Positions 38,230 through 46,742 of a stretch of 64,000 nt of DNA are shown one piece after another (within the stretch, counting starts at the first letter, position 1; each line of letters starts with the position of its first letter). The translations under genes were made by a program, and so were the position numbers. The stretch covers positions 1,302,001 to 1,366,000 of the forward strand of contig CAVXHJ010000010.1 of NCBI GenBank assembly GCA_963761435.1, read 5' to 3'. The notes beneath the pieces are model-generated. The model had not been told where the DNA came from. It saw nothing but the letters and a program-made list of their open reading frames with translations, and did not search any database. This DNA is from Roseiarcus sp963761435. GTDB lineage: Bacteria > Pseudomonadota > Alphaproteobacteria > Rhizobiales > Beijerinckiaceae.

Positions 38230-39597
38230 TTATCCGCGTCTCTCCCGCACCGGCTCGAAATGCATGCGAATTCGTTCTCTCGGGCGCAATGTGATCATCG
38301 GCCTCGGCGTCGCCGGCGTCGGGTCAGCCGCCTGAAAACGATACCTTGTGACGATGGCGCTCAATATGACCGTCATCTGAATCATCGCGTACTGGAAGCC
38401 GATGCAGCTTCGCGGGCCCGCTCCAAACGGAAGGTAGTCGAAGCCGGAGCGGGACTCGTTCGCCTTCCCGCCAAAGCGGCCTGGCATGAAGTCCTCCGGA
38501 CTGCTCCAGCGTCCGGGGTCGTGGTGAGCTCCATAAATGAAAGCGATAATTGTGGCGCCGGCCGGAATGGCGAATCCGCCAGCCTCGTCATCTTCGATCG
38601 CGGTTCGATCGATCATCCAGAAGGGCGGAAACAATCGCATCGCCTCTTCGATCGCCGCGGTCGTCAGGGGCAGATCGGCCAGATGGCTGGCGCCGAGCGG
38701 TTCGCCGCCCACGACGCGGCGCAGCTCGCTTCGAATCTGCCCTCCCCATTCCGGGTTGAGGCTCAGCAGATGAAGAAGCCAGGTCAGCGCGACCGATGAC
38801 GTCTCATGCCCGCCCACGATCATGTGTACGCTCTCGTCCAGAATTTGCTGCGGCGTGAGCGCGCGGCCGAGGTCATCGGGGCCTGCGTCAACAAGGAGCT
38901 GGAGAAAGTCGTCCTGGGGCGCCGAGCGGCGCCGCTCGACGATTCTCGCAAGAATTCGATCAACCTGCGCGCGCATTTCGTGATGCCTTGCGAGCTCCCC
39001 GGACAGGCTGAACCATGCTCTTAGGTAAGGATGCACGATCTGGCGGACGGTGAACGCCTGAAAGGCGTTAATCCCATTGCTGATGAGGGCCGCTTCCTCG
39101 GGCGCGAGCCTCACCGAGAACAGGGATTGCATGATCGTCGCGAGGGTCATTCGGGTGATTTCGGCGCCGAGATCGACAGGTCCGGCCTGCGCGGTTCGTT
39201 CGAACTCCGCCAGGACCTCGTCGAGGACAGCCTGCATGTCGTGAACCATGGCCGAAAGCTTGTCGGACCGGAACGCCCGCTGCATCAGCCGCCGCTTGCG
39301 CCGCCATTCTTCGCCGTGAGTTGTCACCAGGCCCTGGCCGGCGAACTCGCCTATTCGCTCAACCTGAATTTCCGACTTGGCGTAGTTGCCCGCGTTGTCC
39401 TTCAAGACATGCCGCAGAACGAGGGGGTCGCTGACAACCAGAACGCGCTTAACGCCGCCAAAATAGTAGTAGAATGTTCCCCCCTGAATCGTCGCGTGAT
39501 CCAGGAGGACGTCGGCTGCATTGTCCAGAAGACGGGGCGTCTCAAGGATCCCCCGCAGTCGTGAGACGCGCGGAATCCTCAGTGACGGCTCAGGCAT
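38230..39597 (-). CDS. Cytochrome P450 (cluster paralogue 2)
   Basis: The 455-residue protein has GGHETSS at 262-268, ExxR at Glu318-Arg321 and the heme loop FGAGPRSCIGFQYA with Cys398. It is a paralogue of the P450 at 33296-34690, with the same blocks (RHVLKDNAGNY, QAFTVRQIV, RLFPPFWMIDR, IPAGATIIAFIYGAHHD). It begins 54 bases downstream of the second long radical SAM gene and ends 23 bases before the FMN oxidase, so it is inside the same operon. It would oxidise the cluster's lipid substrate at a different position or stage. Confidence 0.93.
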   Translation of the reverse strand: MPEPSLRIPRVSRLRGILETPRLLDNAADVLLDHATIQGGTFYYYFGGVKRVLVVSDPLVLRHVLKDNAGNYAKSEIQVERIGEFAGQGLVTTHGEEWRRKRRLMQRAFRSDKLSAMVHDMQAVLDEVLAEFERTAQAGPVDLGAEITRMTLATIMQSLFSVRLAPEEAALISNGINAFQAFTVRQIVHPYLRAWFSLSGELARHHEMRAQVDRILARIVERRRSAPQDDFLQLLVDAGPDDLGRALTPQQILDESVHMIVGGHETSSVALTWLLHLLSLNPEWGGQIRSELRRVVGGEPLGASHLADLPLTTAAIEEAMRLFPPFWMIDRTAIEDDEAGGFAIPAGATIIAFIYGAHHDPGRWSSPEDFMPGRFGGKANESRSGFDYLPFGAGPRSCIGFQYAMIQMTVILSAIVTRYRFQAADPTPATPRPMITLRPRERIRMHFEPVRERRG

Positions 39598-39651
39598 CAG
39601 GCGCCCGCATTGCTCGCATTCGCCGCTCTGGCGCCGCTCCTCGACAAGCCC

Positions 39652-41652
39652 CTAAGCCGTGGGGGTTTGGGCATCGCTCTCAACCCGAGTTCGTCGTCGC
39701 GAAGGAATGGCTTCCTTCGTGTACTTGTTGGGCGTGGCGCGAGCGCGCGCGATCAATGCAGTCGCGAAAGCGCCCACGTCATCGGCTGGAACCCGACGTC
39801 CGTTCAGGCTGCCCCCGCCAATCTCGCCCGTTCGCCACGTGTGCCAGCCCATGCGGAAATCGTTCATCTGACGGCCAACCTTCGCGCCAAGAAACGCCCC
39901 CGTGACCAGGCCGAGGCCTTTGGTCGGTTCGGCGCGCCACTCGCGCCCAAGCCGATTGACGAGCGGGCGGTAGAAATAGCGCCTGAACGCCGGCGGCCGA
40001 AGCGGACGGCCGGGATAGGCGGTCAGAACCGCCTCGCGAACGCGCCTCAATTCGGCGTCGTTGACCGGCGTGCCCTCGAGCGAGCGCTCCAGGAATATGG
40101 CGATTCCGCGCTCCACCGACTTCAGCCACCGGAAGAGCGCGATCCGGTCGCTTCCGGCGAACACGGACGACCCGGTGGTCGGCATCACGGACTTGAAGAA
40201 AAGATGGGCGTAGGCCGGGGCCATCGGCTTGCGGCTCACGGCCATGATCGTTGTCAAAACTTCAGTGAACGCGCGCTCGGCGCTGAAGCCGCCGCCTTGC
40301 GGGTAGTCGAAATAGTTTGAGGCGCCGCTGAATTCCGCGCGCGCCGCGACAGCGGAGAAGTCGGGAATTGTGAATGGGTTCAACTGATATGTGAGCACAG
40401 GGGGATTTGATTCGACCCCGTCGTTCAGGGTCTCGATCATGCGCCTCGTCGCCATGAGGGACTCGGTCGTCTCTGACGGGAAACCATGGATGAAGGAGAA
40501 GGTCGCGATAATCCCGTGCTTTGAGAGCGCCTGCACGGCGGTCTTGACCTGCGCGACCTTCGTGCCCTTCTTCATGGCGTCCAGGATGCGCTGGTCGCCG
40601 CTCTCCTGCCCCACATAGACGTGTCGAACGCCGGCTGCGGCCATGAGCGGGGCGACCCTCTCGTTCAGGTCCGCGACGCGCGCAAACGCCCATATCGGAT
40701 GGGGCGCCCCGCCGCGCGCGATCAATTCCTCCAAGACGGCGATCCACCGGTCGTGCGGAAAAGTCGCGGTCGCGTCGAGAATGTTGATGGTTGCGTTGCC
40801 GACCGCCCTCCCCGCGCCCATGATCGCGTCCGCCGCTTCTTTGGGGCCCAGGGCGCCCGGCGTTTGCAGCGTCCGATAGGTGCAGAACTCGCACTTGAAG
40901 ATGCAGCCGCGCTGGGTCTCGACGCCCACTTCCACGCGCTCGTCGGGAGCGAGCGCCGGTTCGATCCGCCTGGCCAAAGTCCAGTCCACGGGGGGCCGGG
41001 TTCGAAGGTCGATCGGCTCGGCATGACCGGTGTGATTCAATTCGCCCTTCTTGCCGAGAAGGTAGAGGCCGGGGATGCCCGACAGGGGACGGTTCGCGGA
41101 TATCGTGCGGACGATCTCGGGAAATCGAACTTCCCCTTCGCCGATGCAGAAGACGTCGGCGTCCAGCGACAGAAACTTCTTGGCGTTGGTCGAATAGTAG
41201 GCGCCCCCTGCAATGATCCTGCTGTCCGGCAGACTGCGCCGGACAAGCTCGAAGAAGGCGCGGAGCCACGGGAAGGCGAGGACAAAAGTCGTGCTCACCG
41301 CCACTGTCCGCGGGGCGAGCGGTCGCATCCGCATGAGCGCATCCCGCCACCAGTCCAGCTCGCGATTGCCCGGATCGAGGGCGCGCCAGGAAAGGCCGGC
41401 GTGCTCCATGGCGGATGCAAGAACGACCGCTGTCAGCGACCGTGTCCGGGGAAACGACAGCTCGCGCCCGCTGATGACGGGCCGCCTCCCCCGCTCCCAA
41501 TAGTCCAGATCAATGCCCAGATATTCTTCCAGCTCGACATTTGCGGCTTCCAGCGGAAGGGCGACCTGCGCCAGATATGTGGTGCGCAAGTGAGGGTCGA
41601 GCATCACCGAGGTAGCGGGTTCGAACGGAACGACGATCAGACTGTCTATCAT
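39652..41652 (-). CDS. Long B12-type radical SAM enzyme (cluster paralogue 2)
   Basis: The 666-residue protein is collinear with that at 34768-36693. The two start almost alike (VPFEPATSV, then LDPHLR or LEPHLR) and share IGEGEVRFPEIV, the cluster RGCIFKCEFCTYRT (Cys250, Cys254, Cys257) and VYVGQESGDQRILDAMKKGT. It is the first gene of the putative seven-gene minus-strand operon, transcribed away from the class III cyclase gene across a 268-base intergenic region. The reaction is unknown; C-methylation or ring formation on an acyl chain is an inference from the family. Confidence 0.87.
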   Translation of the reverse strand: MIDSLIVVPFEPATSVMLDPHLRTTYLAQVALPLEAANVELEEYLGIDLDYWERGRRPVISGRELSFPRTRSLTAVVLASAMEHAGLSWRALDPGNRELDWWRDALMRMRPLAPRTVAVSTTFVLAFPWLRAFFELVRRSLPDSRIIAGGAYYSTNAKKFLSLDADVFCIGEGEVRFPEIVRTISANRPLSGIPGLYLLGKKGELNHTGHAEPIDLRTRPPVDWTLARRIEPALAPDERVEVGVETQRGCIFKCEFCTYRTLQTPGALGPKEAADAIMGAGRAVGNATINILDATATFPHDRWIAVLEELIARGGAPHPIWAFARVADLNERVAPLMAAAGVRHVYVGQESGDQRILDAMKKGTKVAQVKTAVQALSKHGIIATFSFIHGFPSETTESLMATRRMIETLNDGVESNPPVLTYQLNPFTIPDFSAVAARAEFSGASNYFDYPQGGGFSAERAFTEVLTTIMAVSRKPMAPAYAHLFFKSVMPTTGSSVFAGSDRIALFRWLKSVERGIAIFLERSLEGTPVNDAELRRVREAVLTAYPGRPLRPPAFRRYFYRPLVNRLGREWRAEPTKGLGLVTGAFLGAKVGRQMNDFRMGWHTWRTGEIGGGSLNGRRVPADDVGAFATALIARARATPNKYTKEAIPSRRRTRVESDAQTPTA

Positions 41653-41920
41653 GTCGACTCCAAGACAGCTGTTGCGAGCCGACAGCCGTCAATGATGGCA
41701 GCTTGGGGGTCCCGGGAGCGCCGCGGGCGTTACCTCGAGTATAGTTTGAGACAGTGCCGATGATCGAAAGCACCCGAGCCTATCTTGCGGCGACATGCCA
41801 GCGCAAGATGGAATAACGCCGAGCGCACAAGGCGTTCCGGATCACCCGGGCGCGGCGGAGGGCGCCCCCTGATGTGATCCGGCCGTTTGATATGCTAACA
41901 TGGATGGTGGAGGCAGCGCG

Positions 41921-43117
41921 ATGAGCGTGACCCGCAAGCTGGCCGCGATCCTGGTCACCGATATCGTCGGGTTCAGCCGGCTCGCCGGCGTCGACGAGGA
42001 GCGGACGCTCGCGCGGATACGCGCGCTGCGAGGCGATCTCGTCGCCCCCGCCGTCGCCGCCCATCACGGCCGTATCGTCAAGGGCACCGGCGACGGCTCG
42101 ATCGTCGAATTCCGCAGCGTCCTCGATGCGGTGCGCTGCGCCATCGAAATGCAGACCGGCCTGGCCGAGCGCAACGCCGGGGTGCCCGCGGAAAGGCGGA
42201 TCGAATTTCGCGTCGGCATTCACGTTGGCGACGTCGTCGAGGAGAGCGACGGCGACCTCATGGGCGACGGAGTGAATATCGCCGCGCGGCTCGAAGGGAT
42301 CGCGAAGCCGGGAACCATCTGTCTCTCGGAAGACGCCTATCGACAGGTCAAAGGGCGGCTCGAGATGAGGGTCAGCGATCTCGGCGCCACAAAGCTCAAG
42401 AACATCGCAGAGCCGATGCGCGCCTATCTGGTCGAGGTCGACGGGCCCGGCGAGCCGCTGAAGAGGCCGGCTTCCCGCCATCGGTTCGCCGCCGCTCTCG
42501 CTGCGCTCGCGATCCTGGTCGTCGCTTGCGCCGCGGGCTGGTGGTTCATCGCCGACAAGCGGCCAGCGCTTACGGCTTCGTTATTCGGACCGACCGCCGC
42601 CGTCACCCCCGCCGCGGGCGACCAGCCGATGGCGCCGCATGCCGAGACCCAATCGCAGGCGAAGACCTCGCCGACCGGGGAATCGTCGGCAACGCCGGCC
42701 GACTCTTCATCCGCGCCGGCTGTCGCCGTGACGCCGGCCGAAAGCAACCAGCCGCCGGCGCCGTCGCATGAGATCCAACGCCCGCCGCGGCCCGCATTGA
42801 CCGGCCCGCCCGATGTCGAGCCCACGGCAAGAAAGGTCGTGCGCTCGTCAGCAAGGCGCCAGCCATCGAACTCAGAGCCGGCGCAATCTCAAGCTGTCGA
42901 AGGCGCGTCGAGCTCTTCGCAGCCTTGCTCTGTCTCGGCGGCGCAGACCAGCGGGAACCACCAATCTTGCGCGTATTTGAACTCCCAGCCGTCAAACCTC
43001 GAGCAGGCGCAGCCCTCGCCTGGCGAAAGCGCTTCGAATTCTTCGCAATCCTGCTTCATTTCCGCGGCGCAGATGAACGGCAACCACCAATCTTGCGCGT
43101 ATTTGCGTGGGTATTGA
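41921..43117 (+). CDS. Class III adenylate/guanylate cyclase with membrane anchor and repeated Cys tail
   Basis: From the ATG at 41921 (GGTGGAGG ribosome site) the protein has 398 residues. Residues 1-175 form the CHD catalytic domain with metal ligands Asp14 (TDIVGFS) and Asp58 (GTGDGS) and transition-state Asn119 and Arg123 (GVNIAARLE). A membrane helix follows at about 189-210, then a Pro/Ser/Thr-rich part. The last 84 residues are two copies of a unit ending GNHQSCAYL, each with two cysteines. It would make cAMP in the cytoplasm while the tail is exported. It is divergent from the lipid cluster. Confidence 0.88.
   Translation: MSVTRKLAAILVTDIVGFSRLAGVDEERTLARIRALRGDLVAPAVAAHHGRIVKGTGDGSIVEFRSVLDAVRCAIEMQTGLAERNAGVPAERRIEFRVGIHVGDVVEESDGDLMGDGVNIAARLEGIAKPGTICLSEDAYRQVKGRLEMRVSDLGATKLKNIAEPMRAYLVEVDGPGEPLKRPASRHRFAAALAALAILVVACAAGWWFIADKRPALTASLFGPTAAVTPAAGDQPMAPHAETQSQAKTSPTGESSATPADSSSAPAVAVTPAESNQPPAPSHEIQRPPRPALTGPPDVEPTARKVVRSSARRQPSNSEPAQSQAVEGASSSSQPCSVSAAQTSGNHQSCAYLNSQPSNLEQAQPSPGESASNSSQSCFISAAQMNGNHQSCAYLRGY
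42860..43111 (+). repeat. 126-bp coding tandem duplication in the cyclase tail
   Basis: Two in-frame units, 42860-42985 and 42986-43111, both begin CAGCC and both encode QPSN..SS..(S)CxxSAAQxxGNHQSCAYL. They differ by scattered substitutions, so the duplication is not very recent. Each unit supplies two Cys residues. Confidence 0.75.
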
Positions 43118-43170
43118 ATACCCGAAGCCAGTACGGGGCTGGCGCGCTTTGGGTCGAACCACGAGCGTCA

Positions 43171-44342
43171 GGGAGCATGGCGGAGGCGGCGGACGGCGCC
43201 ATCAAGGCGTCATGGCCGGGCTTGTCCCGGCCATCCCCGAAGGCCCAGCGCATCGACGCAGGCAAGCGCGAAAAGCCTTGCGACCGTCCGCCTTCCTGCC
43301 GGTCGCGCCGAGGCGGGACTCGTTCTTGCGGCGGCCCGGCGTGGATGGCCGGGACAAGCCCGGCCATGACGGCAAGGGTTCGACGAACGAACAGCAAACC
43401 GGTCGACCAACACATAACGCCATAAGAGCCCAGGCTTTTCGCTCTTATCGCGTTGGCTGTTGTGGGGAAGGAATCGGGAGCATGGCGGAGGTGGCGGACG
43501 GCGCCATCAAGGCGTCATGGCCGGGCTTGTCCCGGCCATCCCCGAAGGCCCAGCGCATCGACGCAGGCAAGCGCGAAAAGCCTTGCGACCGTCCGCCTTC
43601 CTGCCGGTCGCGCCGAGGCGGGACTCGTTCTTGCGGCGGCCCGGCGTGGATGGCCGGGACAAGCCCGGCCATGACGGCAAGGGTTCGACGAACGAACAGC
43701 AAACCGGTCGACCAACAGATAACGCCATAAGAGCCAAAATTCGCGCTCTTATCGCGTTGGCTGTTGTGGGGAAGGAATCGGGAGCATGGCGGAGGTGGCG
43801 GACGGCGCCATCAAGGCGTCATGGCCGGGCTTGTCCCGGCCATCCACGAAGGCCCAGCGCATCTACGCAGGCAAGCGCGAAAAGCCTTGCGACCGTCCGC
43901 CTTCCTGCCGGTCGCGCCGAGGCGGGACTCGTTCTTGCGGCGGCCCGGCGTGGATGGCCGGGACAAGCCCGGCCATGACGGCAAGGGTTCGACGAACGAA
44001 CAGCAAACCGGTCGACCAACAGATAACGCCATAAGAGCCAAAAGTCGCGCTCTTATCGCGTTGGCTGTTGTGGGGAAGGAATCGGGAGCATGGCGGAGGT
44101 GGCGGACGGCGCCATCAAGGCGTCATGGCCGGGCTTGTCCCGGCCATCCCCGAAGGCCCAGCGCATCTACGCAGGCAAGCGCGAAAAGCCTTGCGACCGT
44201 CCGCCTTCCTGCCGGTCGCGCCGAGGCGGGACTCGTTCTTGCGGCGGCCCGGCGTGGATGGCCGGGACAAGCCCGGCCATGACGGCAAGGGTTCGACGAA
44301 CGAACAGCAAACCGGTCGACCAACACATAACGCCATAAGAGC
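43171..44342 (+). repeat. Tandem array of about 294-bp palindromic elements with terminal inverted repeats, four copies
   Basis: Three full copies (43441-43734, 43745-44038, 44049-44342) each start GCTCTTATCGCGTT and end AACGCCATAAGAGC, a 13/14 inverted match, separated by 10-base spacers (period 304). A first copy (43171-43430) lacks the left end. Inside, CATGGCCGGGCTTGTCCCGG and its exact inverse face each other across about 125 bases. Copies differ only by a few substitutions. Open frames through it are on both strands and in every copy, and I treat them as chance frames. This array fills most of the 1.6 kb gap between the cyclase and the next gene. Confidence 0.85.
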
Positions 44343-44458
44343 GCGGCTTTTTCTTGCGATTATCAGAAACCACGGATAGAGTGGTCCTGTCGCCGAACGC
44401 GCCGCCTCGAGGAGCGGCGCCGGGAGAAGCGGGGAAGCGGGTTTTTGCCCCGGATCGT

Positions 44459-44585
44459 CGTAACCCATTGAAAAGGCCCAATTCGCGGAAGGGTTTTCCT
44501 TTGATACCTTTCCGGATTCCTTTGCCCCGCTTCCGGTTTCCTTTGCTGGGCTTCCCGCATTCTTTGCTGGGCTTCCTCCGGGCTT
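44459..44585 (+). repeat. Intergenic element, family copy B
   Basis: The head AACCCATTGAAAAGGCCCA then ATTCGCGG lies at 44462-44489 and is followed by a pyrimidine-rich tail containing CCTTTGCTGGGCTTCC twice (about 44540-44575) and looser versions before it. It is related to copies A (6960-7090) and C (51476-51595). It sits between the tandem array and the His-rich secreted protein gene. No gene is supported in 44586-44723. Confidence 0.55.
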
Positions 44586-44723
44586 GGGTCTCGCCGGCGC
44601 CATTGGAGCAGCCACAACAATTCAAAGTCAGCCCGCTCCAGCAAATGCCGGGACCAAACATTTAGCCGCAGAAAACCTCAATTATGAGCGATAGAGGCTC
44701 GCCAAGCTAAAGGAGTCGGTCTC

Positions 44724-45221
44724 ATGTCATTCAGCACTCTTCTCTCCGCGGCGACGGTCGGGATGACGACGCTGGCGTTCGCCTTCGCCGCTCCGGCCTC
44801 GGCGCAAGAGTCCTACGCGCATACGCATTACGCGCACTCCCGTTATCACCACTACGCCCACCATAACGAGGGTCGTCACATCGTCGTTCATGCGCAAGAA
44901 CCCGCGCCAGCGCCGGTCCAGAGCTACGCCTGGGGGCCAACGGCGGCGGTCGGCAACGTCGTGGTGGGAACCGGCCAAGCCGTGCAGGGCGTCTTTACCG
45001 GCGCGGGCGCGATTGTCGGCGGGGTCCTGGGGGGAGTGGTCGGCGGCGCGGCGGCGCTCGTCGGCGCCCCGTACAGCCCTGCGCCGGGCTCGGCGTCGAG
45101 CTACCCATATGGCGCGCCTTTCGCCGCGCCGTTCAATGCGGCGGGGGCCGTGGCCGCATCGCCGTTCCAGGTCGTGGGCGGCGCTTTCGGAGGGACCCCG
45201 GCCGCCCGCACCGGCTACTGA
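44724..45221 (+). CDS. Secreted His-rich, Gly/Ala-rich protein of unknown function
   Basis: The 165-residue protein has a signal peptide (MSFSTLLSAATVGMTTLAFAFAAPASA), a His/Tyr-rich stretch (HTHYAHSRYHHYAHHNEGRH, residues about 33-52) and then a Gly/Ala/Val segment (VQGVFTGAGAIVGGVLGGVV) that could lie in or on a membrane. The His cluster suggests metal or heme binding. AAAGGAGTCGG is a good ribosome site. The family is unknown to me. Confidence 0.7.
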   Translation: MSFSTLLSAATVGMTTLAFAFAAPASAQESYAHTHYAHSRYHHYAHHNEGRHIVVHAQEPAPAPVQSYAWGPTAAVGNVVVGTGQAVQGVFTGAGAIVGGVLGGVVGGAAALVGAPYSPAPGSASSYPYGAPFAAPFNAAGAVAASPFQVVGGAFGGTPAARTGY

Positions 45222-45291
45222 GGCGCTTTCGGCTCTTGCCCGTTCTCAAGATCGGCGTTCGCGCGGCGCGATCGCCGAGCCGTCGCCGCTC

Positions 45292-46074
45292 TCAAAACGC
45301 ATTCCGGTCGTGGTAAGTTTGCAAGAACTGCCGGACCCGCAGCTCCGGGCTTTCGTGGAACACGCGTCGCGGCGGGCCTTCGTCGATGATGCGACCCTCG
45401 TCGATGAAAGCGATGCGGTCGGCAACGTGGGCGGCGAAACCCATCTCGTGAGTGACGATGAGCATCGTCATGCCTTCCGCCGCGAGACTTTTCATCACCT
45501 CCAGCACTTCGCCGACAAGCTCGGGATCGAGCGCCGAGGTCGGCTCGTCAAAGAGCATGAGTTTCGGCTGCATTGCGAGCGCCCGGGCGATGGCGACGCG
45601 CTGCTGCTGGCCGCCGGACAGATGGGAAGGATAGGCGCCGACCTTGGCGGCAAGCCCGACGCGGGCCAGCATTGCGGCTGCGCGCTCACTCGCTTCGCGC
45701 GCTTGAAATCCACGCACCCGCCTGAGCGGCTCCGAGACATTGCCGAGCGCCGTCATGTGCGGCCAGAGGTTGAAATGCTGGAACACCATGCCGATCTCGC
45801 GCCGCATTTCGCGCAGGGCGCGGGCGCTCATCAGCCGGCGCGCTCCAGGCCCCTTCTCCTCGTAGCCGATCAGCCGGCCGTCGATGCGCACGTCGCCGGC
45901 GTCATAGGCTTCGAGGAAGTTGACGCATCTCAGAAGCGTGCTCTTGCCCGATCCGCTGGGCCCAATCAGACACACGACCTCCGATCGCTTGACCCCGAGG
46001 TCGACCCCGCGCAACACCGGGTGGGCGCCGAAGCTCTTGCTGACGCCGGCGAGCTCGATCATCGGCGCGCTCAC
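45292..46074 (-). CDS. Polar amino-acid ABC transporter ATP-binding protein
   Basis: The 260-residue ATPase has Walker A GPSGSGKST, the ABC signature LSGGQQQRVAIARAL, Walker B KLMLFDEPTSALDP and the switch His in VTHEMGF. The ending FLQTYHDRNAF and the overall form match GlnQ/HisP-type subunits. Its start overlaps the stop of the permease gene by 4 bases. It powers uptake with the two permeases and the binding protein upstream. Confidence 0.95.
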   Translation of the reverse strand: MSAPMIELAGVSKSFGAHPVLRGVDLGVKRSEVVCLIGPSGSGKSTLLRCVNFLEAYDAGDVRIDGRLIGYEEKGPGARRLMSARALREMRREIGMVFQHFNLWPHMTALGNVSEPLRRVRGFQAREASERAAAMLARVGLAAKVGAYPSHLSGGQQQRVAIARALAMQPKLMLFDEPTSALDPELVGEVLEVMKSLAAEGMTMLIVTHEMGFAAHVADRIAFIDEGRIIDEGPPRRVFHESPELRVRQFLQTYHDRNAF

Positions 46075-46742
46075 GCGCGAGCCTCCTCTCGCGCGAGAAA
46101 GGCGGTCACACGCGCTTCGAACCGGGCGCCGAGACGCGACACGGTTTCGACCAGGAGCCAGTAGAAGACCGCCATGGCGAAGATGGCGTCAAAGGCGGTG
46201 AAGGTCTCCGCCGCCATCGTTTGCACCTGGTACATGAGCTCGGGGACGGTGATGATCGACAACACCACCGTCTCCTTCGACAGCACGATCAGCATGTTGA
46301 CGATCGAGGGAACCGCGGCGACCAGCGACCCGGGCAGGATGATCCGGACGAGCGTGGCGAATGGCGCCATGCCGACGCTCGCCGCCGCTTCGATCTGGCC
46401 GGCCGGCACCGAGGCGAAGCCGGCCCGAAAGATCTCGGCGAAATAGGCCGATGAGTACAATCCGAGACCGACGACGCCGGCGGATATGGCGCCAAGCCTC
46501 AAGCCGATCGACGGGCCGCCCGAGTAAATGAGGAAGAGCTGCATCAGGAACGGCGTGCCGCGGAAGACCTCGATGAACCCCCGGATAAGCCACCGCAACG
46601 GCGGGATTCGCATCCGGTTCATGAGCGCGATCGCAAAGCCCAGAACGAGGCCAAGAGCGCCGCCCAAGCCCCAGCAGAAGATCGTGACGCCAAAGCCGCT
46701 GATGAGCGACGGCCCGTAGCGCCACAGCAGCTCCGGGTTCAT
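46071..46742 (-). CDS. Polar amino-acid ABC transporter permease (first of two)
   Basis: The 223-residue inner-membrane protein has the HisMQ-type start (WRYGPSLISGFGVTIFCWGL), the FRGTPFLMQLFLIYSGGPS segment and the EAA-loop block QIEAAASVGMAPFATLVRIILP. It is coupled by 4-base overlaps to the other permease gene and to the ATPase gene. Together they form a heterodimeric channel for an amino acid of the Gln/His/Arg type. Confidence 0.93.
   Translation of the reverse strand: MNPELLWRYGPSLISGFGVTIFCWGLGGALGLVLGFAIALMNRMRIPPLRWLIRGFIEVFRGTPFLMQLFLIYSGGPSIGLRLGAISAGVVGLGLYSSAYFAEIFRAGFASVPAGQIEAAASVGMAPFATLVRIILPGSLVAAVPSIVNMLIVLSKETVVLSIITVPELMYQVQTMAAETFTAFDAIFAMAVFYWLLVETVSRLGARFEARVTAFLAREEARA

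Noticed and set aside
36932..41652. Mycofactocin-type cluster (radical SAM plus lactate-dehydrogenase-like MftD)
   Set aside because: There is no mycofactocin precursor peptide, MftB or SPASM-type radical SAM protein; the radical SAM proteins here are of the long B12-like type.
43171..44342. CRISPR-like array
   Set aside because: The repeat unit is about 294 bases with 10-base near-identical spacers and no cas genes, so it is not a CRISPR.
43202..44615. Repeated 66-172 codon frames on both strands
   Set aside because: They recur in every unit of the tandem element and have no ribosome site or family; they are treated as chance frames in a palindromic repeat.
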